Positions 32,840-45,488 of a DNA stretch of 64,000 nucleotides are shown piece by piece. The translations under genes and the position numbers were made by a program. Source of the stretch: Cycas panzhihuaensis. Its lineage: Eukaryota > Cycadophyta. Position 1 is the stretch's first letter, and each line of letters starts with the position of its first letter. The DNA lies in contig CM041465.1 in NCBI GenBank assembly GCA_023213395.1, positions 30,511,741-30,575,740 of the forward strand, read 5' to 3'. The notes below the pieces were generated by a model. That model was not told where the DNA came from. It saw only the letters and a program-made list of their open reading frames with translations, and did not search any database.

Positions 32840-34260
32840 CCCTAATGGTGTTCTGTGATAAAAATCGTGTTATATCCTCGTACCATTTATGTACTACTTG
32901 GATGGCAAACAATTTTGCATATGGAAAATTGTCCTGGATTCCTGTTGCTGGTTCCCCGTCCACTCCCTTCGATAGTACATCTGGAATTGTATGCTTAGCT
33001 CCTTTCTTGACAATAATCTTGAAATTAAACTCCTAGAACAGCATGAGCCACCTACTAATTCTCCCCTGAACTATAGGCTTATTAATTAAGTATTGAAGCG
33101 CCCGATGATCTACAAAAAAGACAAATAGATTAGCCAATAGATAGTGTCAGAACTTCTGGAGAGCATATACCATGCCCAACCCTTCTCGTTTTGTCACTGA
33201 GTAATTCTTTTTAGCGTCTGTTAATTTTCTGCTTGCAAAATAAATTAATAGATCGATTTTGTCATCTTCTAGTTGTGTTAAAACACACCCGATCACGGAT
33301 AGAGAAGCATCTACATGTACATGGAAGGGTTTTTCCCAGTCTGGAAATCTAAGGATCGGTGTTTGGGCTATCTTCTTCTTCAATAGTTCAAATGCTAGCT
33401 GCTGTTGAAGTTGCCATTACCATTTAGTCTTCTTTTTCAATAGGATTTCCAATGGGTTAACTATCTGAGCATAATTTTTTATGAGCTTTCGATAGTACCC
33501 TGTCATCTCTGGGAATCCTTCAAAAGATGGACTATTGACTATAGACTTTATTCGGATCTGTCAATAGTCCATTTTTTGTCACCACATGTCTTAATAGGGT
33601 TCCAAATGGCACCATGAAGGCACGTTTCGCAGGATATAAACATAAATTGTTCTTTCTGCAAGTTTCCAACATCAATCGTAAATAGCCAAGGTGATTTTTT
33701 AATAGAGTGAACAATGTCCAGCCATCCAAGAATACTTCAATTGTTTTCTCTATTGTTTGTTTAAAAATATTAAGAATAACTCTTTGAAATGTTGCAAAGG
33801 CATTTGTTAACCCAAATGGCATTACTCAGAATGCATAAGTACCCCACTTGGTGATGAAAGTCGTCTTTAATTAGTCTTTTGGTGCAATCTGGACCTAGTT
33901 GTACCTGCTAAATCTGTCGGTAAATGAGTACACCTCATGTCCTACCACTTTTTCTAAAATGCCCTCTGTGAAAGGAATTGGAAACAGATCCTTCTTAGTG
34001 GCCTTGTTTAAAGCTCTATAGTTGACACAAACTCTCAATTTTCCATTTTTTTTTGGGACGACCACAATGGGACTTACCCATTCACTATTCTCGACCTCAA
34101 AAATGTAATCTGCTTCCAATAGCTTGTCTAATTCTGCTTTAACTCTTTCCTTATACTTAGGATTCATATGGTATGGCCTTTGCCTTACTGGTTTAGCCCC
34201 TTTCTATCAAATCGATTTTGTGTTCACCCAATTCTGGTGGGATGCCTTTTAAGTCTTTAT
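32840..34260 (-). pseudogene. pol: Reverse transcriptase and RNase H of element F, broken
   Basis: RT (33895-34167): MNPKYKERVKAELDKLLEAD, PIVVVPKKNGKLRVCVNYRA, EVYSFTDRFSRYN. RT continued (33532-33822): [20 protein letters not shown] and VFLDGWTLF at the active site, where the second Asp of FLDD is Gly. RNase H (33147-33383): PFHVHVDASLSVIGCVL, SVTKREGLGMVYALQKF; then VDHRALQYL near 33100 and the connection QEFNFKIIVKKGAKH. Stops and shifts lie near 33840 and 33520. The RT N-terminus DVFAWSYKDLKGIPPELG is at about 34200-34290. Confidence 0.83.
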
Positions 34261-34380
34261 AAGACCAGGCAAACACATCCTTACATTCCAAGAATAGTGA
34301 AGTCGCTTGTTGCACCATTTCTTCTTTCTAGTAATCACCTAAAGTGATCGTCTGTGGTTGTTTTTTCTGATGAATCATCA

Positions 34381-34997
34381 TTAGTGATGACTAATGAGTA
34401 GTCTTTGCTCTTGACATTTATGACCTCTTTCTCTTTTTTCATTACACCAATAACAAGTACCCTTTTGTCTGTGTTCTTCTATCTCTTTTTCTGTCAACTG
34501 ACGAAATCTCCATTGGTTATTTTGTGGATTATATCCCTTTTTGGAATATGAGTTGTTTTCATTAATTGTTCCTTTTATCACATTCGGTTGGAAGGACCCA
34601 TTATTTTTCAGCATTGGTGGACGATAATAGGATTTTTGTTTTGACTCAAAAGCTTTGGCCCGTTGAATAGGATTTTCAATGATGGATGCAAATGATTCCA
34701 TTCCTCGTTATATTTAATGATTGCCTCTTTGTTATCAAGATTTGTTGACACTATGCTTGATAGGAAAAATGAATTTCTTCCCTTTTTATTATTCAGATGA
34801 ATCTTGTTTTTATTGGCCATTTCTCTTAATGTTGTTCTCATTTCTTCTAATCTGCCCTTAATGCCTGACATTTTCCTCTTTATTTTTGCTACTTCTTCTT
34901 GTAATTTTTCTGCATCCATGTTTTCAATGATTGTATATATGCGGTTCCACCGATGACTTCCCGTACTCGATATATAAAATTTATTTGAGTTACTCAA
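34381..34997 (-). pseudogene. gag: gag fragment of element G
   Basis: The first frame (34608-34997) includes MDAEKLQEEVAKIKRKMSGI, a coiled-coil-like start. It is followed in another frame (34381-34701) by RAKAFESKQKSYYRP, the pre-knuckle motif RQLTEKEIEEHRQKGTCYWC and GHKC. The knuckle form C-x2-C-x7-H-x-C, preceded by L-T-x-x-E-x-x-E/R-x-R, is the one used in plant chromoviruses and differs from those of A, B and I. The capsid middle is mostly deleted. Confidence 0.7.
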
Positions 34998-34999
34998 TC

Positions 35000-36162
35000 C
35001 CCTTATGCGTTATTTGAGATTGATAAGTGAATGTGATTTCCTTGATTATGGATTTGACTTAATTTAACGGAACTTCTTCTATATCAATTAAGTTGATAGG
35101 ATGATATCTTGATGGATTGATCCTTGAATTTCCTCGTGGTATACAACGTTATAGTTTGTGTTGGTTCTTGAGTTATGAAGATCACTTATATCGACACATT
35201 GGAGTTTATGTTGGCCACTTATTAAAATGGAGTTATGCCTCCCTGATTAATGCTAATGCAATGTCAGAACGTTGATTTTATACGTCCTACATATATTAAC
35301 ACTGATATATTAACGCGAAATATATCGATTGCTTATTATGCTTATCGACTGATTATTAACATAGAGTATATTAATATGGTTGTATAACGTTGATTAATTC
35401 TCTGAATTTTCAATACGGTTGTATGTATCAACAATTTCAGGCAGTCGGTATTTGTCACTATAGTAGTGCGCCTTATTAATATTGTTCCGTTAATAATATA
35501 TATACATTTGCTGCTAATATCTTTTATATGCGATTGATCGTAGGTATGAACAGATGGTCGAATTGATAGTAATATTGTTGTGGTGGCTGATTATTATTCC
35601 TGCGCGCTATGTTTGGCACGGAAATTGAAGTGGCAGAATCCAGATCAATGCAACCGAGCCAAAGCTGTTTTAGGTAATGACGCAAAAATTAAACCTATCA
35701 ATGGAATGGCTATATTCTGCTTCAAATTTTATGTTTAAGTTTCCAACGATTACGTGTTGGCTACGCTGTTTAACACTGGAATGGATATTTATTTCCTCGC
35801 TTGAACTTGTGAACAACTGAGTATACTCTTGAAGGAATGTCATATTGCTGAAGGTTGTACGGCGTCCACCTTGTTTATACAATTATGCAGCGTTATAATA
35901 GTTTATTGCATTCACCGTATGGTTGGGAATTAACTCGCTTTGCCGTTACTGCGTTCATTGTATGGTTGGGATTGACCCGCCTTGCCATTTGTCAGACACA
36001 ATGAGGCGCCAGATGATAGCTTCTTTTCCAACCGTCAATTTATGGGCATAATATTGAATGGATATGAATACGAATTTGTTGAAGATTTTTGAACGGAAAG
36101 TTGATGAATGTAGGAATCATGCAGATAACGTCCAAGATTAAATTTTCTTGAACAGAGAACTA
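35000..36162 (-). other. Leader of element G
   Basis: AT-rich, non-coding; lies between primer site and gag. The short frame at 35670-35882 resembles nothing I recognise. Confidence 0.45.
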
Positions 36163-36372
36163 GCTATGATACCACTTGGAGTGATCCCTGAGCGGCACTC
36201 AAATAATTTAATATGATTATTCACATAATATTGTTGAATTATATTCCCAATCATGTTTCACTGTTCAATGTGTTACATTTTTGTATTGTATTGTATGAAG
36301 GGATGTGATGTATTATTAATAGTCATCACCCTATTTTAATTATGCTTGATTAATTAATTTAGGCTCATTACA

Positions 36373-37470
36373 TGTTCTTCTGTCCATATATTAATTTCTT
36401 GCAATTTTTATTTTTCCCCCAGCACCGTTTTGCCATCTGGGCCTAGTATATAGGCTGGCGTGCTATTTATGCTACGCCCTCCATATTCTAACATGGAATG
36501 AGTTTGTTGTTTCTGCAAATTTCCTTCTTCAATCTAAAAGCAATGTATTTCCTTTTCCCAGATTTTTTTCCCTTAATATTAGTCTGATTTATTCTTTCAA
36601 TGAAAATTCCTGCAATTTCCAATTGCCAGGTCCAATCGTTTTTTATCCACTTCTGAACATACTCTTGAAATCTTGTAAAAAACTTTTTACTTATTTCATG
36701 CCAAGAATTAGAATTTGTGCATGCATACCATACCAAATTCGGGCTTGTTTTATCCAAGAACAGGAAAACATAGAGTACCAGAATTATTGCTGCCATTTAT
36801 TCTTCATGGTTTTAATACATAATTGCAGATGATTTTTTGCTTGTTCTGAGTCATCATTATGTTTAGTCAATTTACTAACTATAGAGACAGATTTTTCTTG
36901 GACCTTTCTTCCTAACCGAGGTGACTCTAGTTGTCTTGCCTCCTCGTCCTCTTTCTTTGAAGAATCCATGTAGCATTCCATATGGTTACATGCAGCCGGT
37001 TTCGTTTCTTCCCAAGCATTATATAACCAATTCAACATATAGGAGGATGGAGGGCTACTTGGCAGCCTTGGTTGCATTTGGAAAGCTCTTTCAGAGCAAG
37101 AACTCACTGTGGATTTTGTGGTTGCTGTTGTGGGTGAAGCTCTCCCTTCATCTTCAATTTTTTCTATCTTTGGCCCATTTAAGCATAAGGGAAAAGTTAA
37201 TGTTTTCTCTCCTGCTGGCAGGGTAAATGTATGTCTACCCTAGTATTGAATTGCCTTTGCAGCCAATAACCATGGTCTTCCTAATAGAGCTAGATACATA
37301 TTCCTTTGGTCCTGCATGCGTACTACTACAAAATCCAGCAGAATAGTTACTTCTGCAATGGTTACTGGAAGATTCAATAGTGTTCCCATGGGCCTTACTT
37401 GTAATTGATTAGCTAATCTAATCGAATAATCAGGGGCAACCACATTGGGCCTTCCCAAAGCTTCCATATC
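36373..37470 (-). pseudogene. Element F protease and second Gag-like domain
   Basis: Protease reading (37240-37470): LGRPNVVAPDYSIRLANQ, LQVRPMGTLLNLPVTIAE, VVVRMQ, LALLGRPWLLAAKAIQY; the active-site part upstream is missing. The next pieces (36784-37107, 36488-36796) include AKNHLQLCIKTMKNKWQQ, LVWYACTNSNSWHEISKKFF and TRFQEYVQKW. These align with the second Gag-like domain of A (4109-4730) and B (24290-24500). A Ser/Glu-rich linker (MECYMDSSKKEDEEARQ) separates the two. Confidence 0.65.
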
Positions 37471-38193
37471 AGGGCCATTATCCTTCTCTCCAACGAAGCC
37501 TTCATGGCTCACAAGATCCTCCACTGAGCTTCTCTTAAAGTCTAACAAACTCTTAATAGGCTCATCTAACATGCAACTTGCAAGTGCTTTCAACTGCATT
37601 CACCCTACCATGTGCAATGGTCTTAAAAAAATCTTTCATGATCTTACATGTTACTAGTTTTTGAGAGATTATGATAGGTATTCTCCACATCCTGGTGAAC
37701 CTTCCCAAGTAGAATACCATCAACCAACAATATAAAAGCACCATTTTCTTGCACATTACAACTAAAAAGCAATCATATTTTTAGCACTAGAACTCATGAC
37801 AAGTTTATAAACACCCCAGGCAGTTTAATATGAGCCAAAGTCTAGAAAATCCCATCTAGTGAATTTGGGCAAAGCCAAAGCATATCCACTTCTACTATTG
37901 GATGCCCACAAGGCTTCCATGCCCAACGTTCCAAACCTGCAATCACCTCGTTGCAATACTAATAGCCAAGCCAAAAACAAATCAACTCCTCTTCAGAAAT
38001 CCACTAATATGAGATAGACAACGGGAGCATATTTCAAGGGAGATGTCCATTCAACATCCCACAAGACTGACATTTAGAGAACCAAACCTTCCATAGATTG
38101 CAAGGCAAAGATGCCCAATCTGCTTAGTTGCAATGCAACAAATGACGGGAGGCTTCGTGGTTACAACACCAAGCCAACCTGGCTTTGATACCA
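37471..38193 (-). other. Internal leader of element H
   Basis: Minus-strand sequence downstream of primer site TGGTATCAAAGCC (38181-38193), which abuts the LTR. A weak reading continues to 37562 without recognisable protein similarity. Where H ends and element F protease begins, about 37470, is estimated from loss of the F protease reading. Confidence 0.5.
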
Positions 38194-38315
38194 TGTTAGA
38201 GAAGATGGATAGGAGTAGAACTCACAACATTAGCCACGTGCACAATGTGCAAGAGATGAGAAAACACTACTGTATCACAATTCTCCAGAATCTCATTAAT
38301 TAAAGTAGTTGAATA

Positions 38316-38362
<47 letters not shown>

Positions 38363-38712
38363 GATATAGATATAGATATATATATGTATATATACATACA
38401 CACACACACACACATATATATAGACTACAAATCTTCGTAAAATAGATTGGTAGTTCTAACTACTTCCATAGTGGATAATTGATGGCCTACCTTATTTTAT
38501 GGTGCGCTTCTACAATATTTTATGGTGGGCTCTAACCATATTTGATGGTGGGCTAGCCTACCATATTTTATGGTGGGCTTTAACCACTAATTTGACTTCA
38601 TCTAACCCCCTTAATTAATGACTTGAAGAATATTCCATGTGAGGAAATATTGTAATAACATTTGAAATGAACTTAAATGAATATGATATGAGAATGGACA
38701 TTACTTCTAACA
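38194..38712 (-). repeat. LTR of element H (519 bp)
   Basis: Bounded by perfect 7-bp inverted ends TGTTAGA/TCTAACA and preceded by an initiator-Met-type primer site on its left, so it is the 5' LTR of a minus-strand element. Inside are a TA microsatellite (38322-38359), a GATATA and CA run to about 38420, and a threefold TTTATGGTGGGCT repeat (38495-38585). Only one LTR is visible. Confidence 0.65.
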
Positions 38713-41700
38713 AGAGTTAGCTTTTGATTACTTTTGCCTTCCACCATTTTTGAATTATCAAAAATAAGATCAAGAAGCTCAATAGGAGAGACTTCTGCTT
38801 CAGTTTGACCTCATCTTCTTCTTTGTTCTAGAGGGGAATGCAACAATTCCTTCTCTACACCCTTTGGCCTAATAAGTCAAGTATACGACCTCCTAGGCTC
38901 TTGAGCTAGCTTGAGGAGTTACGTTTGAAGGAAAATTGGGAAATTATTCCATGCATGGTCACAAATATAGTGACCTATATTTTTGTATTCTCTAAGAGTG
39001 TTTAATGATGATTGGTCTGTGAATAGTTGAAAGCAAGGTACAAAAACACAAAGACAACTAATGGATAAAAACCCTTTGCTTAGAGGGGCGATTCCTTGTT
39101 TATCGCATCCAATCATATAGATGCATATAAAATTTTTAGTGTGCACTAAAGTCTACTTTGCACATTGAGATATTTACAAAATGCTATATTTACAAAGGCA
39201 ACATTATATAATTTCCAAGTGTTGGAAAATAATATTGACATTGGGAAGAGAGCATTATTATTAACATGTGTGTGTGTGTGTGTGTGTGCTTAATTAATTG
39301 AGCGAAGTTAATTCTCTCCCATGGTTTTCCTTGAAAGGGGTTTCCAGATAAAATTCTTGTCTCCTATATTATGTGATTTTGTGCAAATTTGCAACAAGGA
39401 CGTAAAAAGAGTATAACAATATGAACAAAGATTGTGGAATGAAAGTGAAGTAGGAAGAAAGGAAAGAAGATAATAGTAAAGATAAAGTTAGGCTTCTAAA
39501 TCAACATTTGCAAGATTAAAGAGAGAGTTTCATACATCTCCACACTAGATAAGAATTAAGCATGGAAACACGTAAAAGCATCTATTGTCATGATTACAAG
39601 GAAGAGTATGTATGAAAGATTAGTAAGTAGATTAACTCATGAGGTTCACACATAACATTTCTAAGAGTAAGAGGTGTAACATAACCCACTATCAGTGTAT
39701 AGCCCATAAATGTGGTATTGTATACTATTACTATGCCTCTTCCCATGGTCAAAATTTTTTGCTTGGGTCTACCTCGTTATGTTGAGATTGTTAATGTGAA
39801 AGGAAAATTGAAAGAAAAGGATGAGGATAGTGATTGTACTGGGCAGACCAAGCAAACCAATCACCAACCTTTTTCCAATCTCTTAATCCATGCTCTGGCC
39901 CCTCTTTTCTATTGGAAATGGAAAGAGCAAAAAAATTGCGATGTATTGGATAGACCAAGTAAACCATCACTAATCCCCCTCAAATCACCTCTAATAGTCT
40001 AATATCTTTCCATCAACTTTCAATCCAATTCTTTTCCCTTAATTTCTTGTCTTTTAAAGCTGGTCATGAGATGGTAACTACCCGTAGTTGTCCATGCAGT
40101 GTATTTGATTATCCAAATTGTTATAACTGGTTGAGCTTGAGTGAAAATTACTTAACCAATGTAGGTTTAATTAACTCCAAAGAGATTTAGAGTTTATAGC
40201 ATTTAACTTTTCTTCAATTTAACCTGGATGACTAAGCTTGAATAAAACTCTTCAGCTCTATAAATGCTTGGCTAATCACGTCTCTCCACTATTTTGTTCT
40301 TTGGTGAATCTCTTTCAATCAACAATTTTGAATTTGTGTGAAGTAAGTGCTTTTTAGAAATTGGCAAGGCACATGAAATAAGAGAGATGGGGGGCTTGCA
40401 ACTTAAAATTTTGCCTTTATACTTTTTCACTTTTTTCTGTGCCTTGTGACATAAAGCTTCGTAATTTTTTATCTGTATTGACCTTTTTATTCATCTTCAA
40501 AATTGCAAGGTCTGAATCCTAAGCACACCACTTGAAAGCTTGCATTTTTGCATCATAAAGCTTTGCAATTTCTTGTCTCTATCAACCTTTTAGTTCTTCC
40601 ATGAGATTACGAAATCTAAAATTTGAACTTTGCAAACTGTGGAGTTTTTGCGCATTTTGCATCTTCAGAAATTTGAGTCTTTTGTAGCTTTGTGAATTAT
40701 GGATATCTTTGCATTCTCACAATTTTGCAGATTTTGCCTTGTGGATTGTGAAGTTTTGTTATTATCGCGATTTTGCAGATTTCATAATCTCTCTTTCGCG
40801 AATTGTGAGGTTTTTGTGAAATGTGAGTAAGAGATTCTACTCCCTTACAAAGCATAAATTTTCATTTTCTTGCAAATTATGGATGCCACGAATTGAGCCT
40901 CCACGTGTCGCCTTCCATAGCGTTCTTGCGCATCACATGTTTAGCTGATTGGCCATTTCTTGCTAAGAACGTCGCATGCCCCACATGTCATGTGTCCTTC
41001 CAAAAGTCTTGCAAATTAAAATGGGACGTTTGATAGACCATAAACCTATTTCTATATATAAATGGTGTAAATTTTGCTCTCCTTGTGTATGTAGGATAAA
41101 TCGCTTTGAACTACCTTCACTAGTTGAAAAGTTTGAACTTTGACTGTTTGTAATTTTCAAACCGCTTATCTAAATTCAATGATCCAAAGCTCATGGAAAA
41201 GGTCTTGAAGGGCTCTTTCAAACTAGGTACATCTTTGAAATTTTCATCATGTCAAAGCATATCATGCAACTATACTTCAAGTTATTGTTCCTTTATAGTT
41301 TGAAAATAACTTGGTAAAATAAATGAAGTGGAGAAGTACCCAAGAAAATTTTGAGAGTACCCTTGGAGGCAACAAATGAGAAGAGGTAGAAAGGAAGAAA
41401 GGAAGTGTTGAAGGGAAGAAAAAGGTGAATCCAGTTGGTGATGCAAGGCCAAGAGAAGTTGTGTTGGCTAAAAAGGGTGTGGGTTAGCATAAGAAAAACA
41501 TGGAGCTTTAGCATTGCTCTATTTCTAGGTACCTCGCTTTATTGATCTCTCTTAATTTTGTTATTCTAAATCAATACTAAAAATGTTAAGCAATATTAGT
41601 TGTTGAGCTTTGAAATCTTGATTAGTAGACTCACATAGTGGATTGTATAGGGCTTCTATTAGTTGGAAAGCCTGTAAAACATCATGTAGTGTTCTTAAAG

Positions 41701-42383
41701 CTTTGCCCAATGCTTGCAAAGTAGTGCTTTGATGCCCCACATGTACATCTCTTTGCTTTGAAGCTTGCCCAAAAAAAATTGTTTTCTAGTTGAGAAAATT
41801 TTCACATTTTATACTCTCTCCTTAGGATGACCTCATGCTTATAATATATGTGAAAGTGAAACCCACATGATTTGTTATAAGCTTGGGAGACAAGGGTGAT
41901 GACCTAATTTGATGTGCTTGGGTCAGTCAGATAAGTTGGGTAGCTAACAGAGCTACAACACTTTTAAATATTTTAGCATTGAAGAGTTGAACTAATTTAT
42001 TTATTTATTATTTTTAAAGAGGAAGAAAGAAAACATTAAAACGTTGAAATTAAATGAAATGTCTGATGTCCAAATTGATCATTGTGATAGTGAGGGTACT
42101 ATTTGTTGAAGCAAATTTATGCACATTCATGCTTTTTGTTTATGATCTAAAAATCATTATATGGGTTGTTATTCCCTTTTTATCCTTGCAATAGGCCCTA
42201 GTGCCCACTCTTATACCCTTTTTTTGGTCATTTTCCTGTACCTTAAGCGTTTTCATCATGTAATTGTGGTCTAGGCCCCTCTTGTATTTGGCTCTTGGCC
42301 ACCTCTTGTATTAATGTCACCAGGAATTTAGGTGGCAAGGGAGCATTTGTCTACTACCTAAGGGATACTTGGACTATCAACTT
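38713..42383. other. Non-coding stretch, no gene recognised
   Basis: AT-rich. It contains a TG microsatellite (about 39269-39289) and a TATA-like CTATAAATG near 40256, followed by pyrimidine-rich sequence and GTAAGTGC near 40343. The segment at 40360-40860 is full of TTTTGCAGATTT-like near-repeats. The longest plus frame (39712-40002, 96 aa) shows no domain I recognise. Decayed repeats are the likeliest content. Confidence 0.6.
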
Positions 42384-42571
42384 TGTTGAGAGGTAATGTT
42401 TTACCTCTAATTATGTACTTAATATAAGCAGTTAGTTACTTAGTTAATAGGTTGGTTAACCGTCAAGTTATAACGGTTACCAATTTTCTTTGTATTTAAG
42501 GACATCATTCTCTCAATAAAGATTACCGCGTTCTCTTATCAGTCTTCTGTCTCCTAAACCTAATCTCAACA
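42384..42571 (+). repeat. 5' LTR of element E (188 bp)
   Basis: TGTTGAGAGG to AATCTCAACA, the reverse complement of the D LTRs. AATAAA at 42515-42520 is a candidate poly(A) signal. The primer site TGGTATCAGAGT (42572-42583) follows directly, one base off the initiator-Met complement. Confidence 0.93.
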
Positions 42572-42583
42572 TGGTATCAGAGT

Positions 42584-43214
42584 AGGTTCAGGCTTAACTG
42601 CTTGAAGGAAAATAATGTTGTTCTGTGAAAAGGTCAAAGGTCTTCAGGAGACAAGTTAAGGAGTCTCTCCATGCACTGATCAAGGGATTTAATGATTGTG
42701 TACAGACTTGTACGAAACCGTACGGACGAGAAAAATTCGAAGTGGTTGGATTGAGACGAAAATTGACGTGCAAGTAGATCTTGAGGTGCTTAACAACTTT
42801 CTCTTCTGCATCGAAGCCATCAGGTGCCGTTTCGGGGGTCAAATCAGGCGATTACCAGTCCGCGTGGGGTTTGAATCTGGGCATAAATCCGGGTATTTCT
42901 GGACTTAATATCTCTGAATCTTCATTTCAAACAGATTGCTTTCAAGTTCGAACAGATTTCGTGCCTTTTTCTTGAAGATTTTTAAGGAAATATTAAAAAC
43001 CCTAGTCGCCCATGTTTTCACTCGAAGACAGATTTCTCTCATTTGAGAATAGATTTCGAAAAACTACCTTCAGATCTTGGTAGGCGATTGAAAGACGCTC
43101 CTTTTGAGGTATTACTTGCCCTAGTCTGTACACCTAGGGTTTGTCTTTGAAATCGACGAAATCCGTGCGGTTATGCGGTCAAGCAATCGTCCGAACTATT
43201 TTACACTGTTAATC
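42584..43214 (+). other. Leader of element E
   Basis: Untranslated region collinear with the D leader. It includes CCGTACGG at about 42719-42726. No gene was recognised. Confidence 0.7.
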
Positions 43215-44150
43215 ATGGCCTCACCTTTGTTTGGTCTGTCAGAACAAGACAAACTCATAGAAGGAAACTATCACATATAGAAAATTAAAATTGAAACCCT
43301 TCTCAGGGTCAGAAACGCTTGGAATATTGCTCTTGGGGCTGAAGCTAGACCAGATGATGCTAGTGCTACTTTATCTAGCTGGTTAGAAAGGAATAATGCG
43401 GGTGTTATTATTCTCAAACTCTTTGTAGCTGATTCCTTGTTGGTGTATATTGAGAAATTAACTTCTACTTCAAGCATTTGGAAATGTTTTGAAAATTTAT
43501 TTGGTCAAAAGAATAAGGCCGGAATATTTGTCTTGAAAGAAGAATTATATAAATTGTACATGAGAGATCATGAAACGGATGTAATTTATACATAAGGTAA
43601 CTTCTCTTAGAAATGATCTAATGAGTGCTGGAGAAATTCTGTCCGATTCAGAACTTGTTCATATGGTTGCCAGCAAACTACCCAAGACCTTTGATATAAC
43701 TATCAACACAATTACGAACAATAATCAAATTGATACAATGACTCTTGATGAACTAACAGGAATATTACTTAGACAGGAACAAAGAAACAAACGTTATGAA
43801 GATTCATCAGAATTGGAAGATGCATTTACTTCCAGATTAAATCTGGGACCGCGAGGACGAAACCAATCACGAGGAAGAGGTCGAACTCCAGATTCTGGAA
43901 CTATTGGTCGTGGACGGTATCCGGATAATAGAGAATGTGGAAGAAGTCATGATTCCAGGATATGCTTCAATTGTGGCAGACCTGGACACCTTGCCAATAC
44001 CTGCAGAATGTTTGAAATATGTTATCATTGTGGACAGGGTCGTCATGACCCATATCAATGTTCTCATAGGAGATTGGACATTCAGAGAGGGAAAAGACCT
44101 GTGGGCAACTACAACAAAGAACAGGTCGAAGAAGATGAAGAAGAAACTGC
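43215..44150 (+). pseudogene. gag: gag of element E, broken
   Basis: ATG 43215 gives MASPLFGLSEQDKLIEGNYH, then TAG at 43278-43280 and further stops near 43594. From 43621 one frame runs on: LPKTFDITINTI, DELTGILLRQEQRNKRYED, an Arg/Gly-rich stretch (GPRGRNQSRGRGR), and two zinc knuckles CFNCGRPGHLANTC and CYHCGQGRHDPYQC (about 43965-44070). The knuckles are the RNA-binding nucleocapsid part. Gag runs into protease in the same frame. Confidence 0.85.
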
Positions 44151-44442
44151 CTTCATAGTTGCTCTATCAGCAGGTTTAAAAGAAACTGACACTTGGTTTA
44201 TTGATTTAGGAGCATTTCGACACATGACAAGTCGTCATGACAGGTTTGAAAATCTGAAACCTTATGATGTCCATAAGTCAATCGAATTAGGTGACACATA
44301 TCCTTTAGAAATCAAAGGAATAGGCACTATTTCCATTAATGTTTAGGGCAATGTAAAGAAAATTGGAAATGTGCTATGGGTTCCTGATCTGAAGATGAAT
44401 CTCTTGTCTGTCTCACAACTCAGTAAAAAGGGGTTGTGAATA
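44151..44442 (+). pseudogene. Protease of element E
   Basis: WFIDLGAFRHMTSRH near 44195 corresponds to the copia active site W-x-IDSGASRHMT; the Asp and Gly remain but Ser has become Leu (D-L-G). The frame stops with TAG at 44344-44346, then continues LWVPDLKMNLLSVSQLSKKG. Confidence 0.78.
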
Positions 44443-45488
44443 GTGTTTGATGAAAATGGCCTTTGTCTGATAATGGATGTAAAAAATAATGGGGAAGTTA
44501 TTGCCAAAGTGACTAGAAACAATGATCTGTATAAACTTGTTGCAGATCCTATAATGCTCTGTCCAGATCTAAAAGCTTGTACTGCTATAAATTTTGATAA
44601 TAAAATATGGCATTTGAAGTATGGACATCTTCCATTAGAAACTTTAAGGAAAATGAAAAAAAATGACATAGTGCTTGGATTGCCTAACATATCTTCTGAA
44701 AATTTTGTCTGCAAAGGGTGTCAGTTCGGGAAACATCATAGGTTGCCATTCAAAGAAAGTAAATGGAGAACACAAACTAAATTAGAATTGATCCACACAG
44801 ATCTCTGCAGACCACTTACACCACTTGCTATAAATGGCTGTAGGTATTTTTTTGACATTTATTGATGATTTCACCAGGAAAGTCTGGGTGTATTTTTTGC
44901 ATAATAAATCAGAAGTGTTTGAATTCTTTAAGGAATTTAAGGCTGAGGTTGAACTTGAATCTGGTACTAAAATCAAATGTATTAGATCTGACGGGGGAGG
45001 AGAATATATCTCCAATGAATTTTTGATTTTCTGCAAAAGAAATGGAATTCGCAGACAGGTCACTACGCCTTATACTCCACAATCAAATGGAGTGGCTCAA
45101 AGGAAAAATCAAACCTTGATGGAGATGGCTTGCAGCATGGTGCATGAAAAACAGGTTCCCAAATCTTATTGGGCAGAAGCAGTGAATACAACCTACTATC
45201 TTGTGAACAGAAGGCAAAGTTCTGGAAGATATGACACTTGAAGAAGCATGGACAGGTAAAAAACCTGATGTCAGTGCATTAAAAGTTTTTGGCAGCCAAG
45301 CTTATGTACATGTACTATATAAAAATAGATCAAAATTAGATGCAAAAAGCATAGAATGTATCATGATTGGATATAGTAAGAATTCCAAAGCTTATAAATG
45401 TATTGATCCTAAGACAAACAAAATATACATTAGTAGAGATGTAGTTTTTGATGAAAAAGCTTGGATTCTCAAGTTCCAATAGAAATCA
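44443..45488 (+). pseudogene. pol: Integrase of element E, broken
   Basis: 44443-44865 carries the zinc part (IWHLKYGHLPLETLRKMKKN, CKGCQFGKHHRLPFK) and ELIHTDLCRPL with the first catalytic Asp. A frameshift near 44850 leads to 44834-45241 with [13 protein letters not shown] (second Asp) and [20 protein letters not shown], where the catalytic Glu of NGVAERKN is Gln. After another shift (near 45225), [20 protein letters not shown] follows (45231-45482). Confidence 0.87.

Larger units (their letters stand above)
34376..36372 (-). mobile_element. Element G: chromovirus-type gypsy fragment (LTR, leader, gag) inside element F
   Basis: Element F sequence stops near 34375 and resumes near 36373-36400, judged by comparison with element B. 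On the minus strand there is an LTR-like block from about 36372 down to 36182 ending GGGATCA, a primer site TGGTATCATAGC (36163-36174), a long leader and then gag. The 3' part of G, including pol and the 3' LTR, is absent. A convincing target duplication was not found (TTTTC/TGTTC is one mismatch away). Boundaries are approximate. Confidence 0.55.
28362..37470 (-). mobile_element. Element F: Ty3/gypsy element related to A and B, 5' end missing, interrupted by G
   Basis: Minus-strand order from 37470: protease, second Gag-like domain, [G insertion, about 36372-34376], RT, RNase H, integrase, GTTGCAAC array, extra ORF, purine tract, LTR. Protein similarity to B is clear but far from identity (compare RT and RNase H), so F and B are different lineages although they meet at one LTR. 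No gag or 5' LTR of F was found; the reading ends where leader H begins. Confidence 0.8.

Noticed and set aside
35670-35882. 70-aa minus-strand ORF
   Set aside because: Lies in the leader of element G and shows no similarity to known proteins.
39220-39396. Possible solo LTR (TGTTGG...GCAACA) with a TG microsatellite
   Set aside because: TGTTG/CAACA ends and a U5-like stretch are present, but no target duplication, primer site or purine tract was found next to it.
39712-40002. 96-aa plus-strand ORF
   Set aside because: No recognisable domain, AT-rich surroundings and no supporting signals.
40250-40350. Host gene promoter and first exon (TATA-like box and GTAAGTGC donor)
   Set aside because: No coding exon could be identified downstream; such motifs are frequent by chance in AT-rich DNA.
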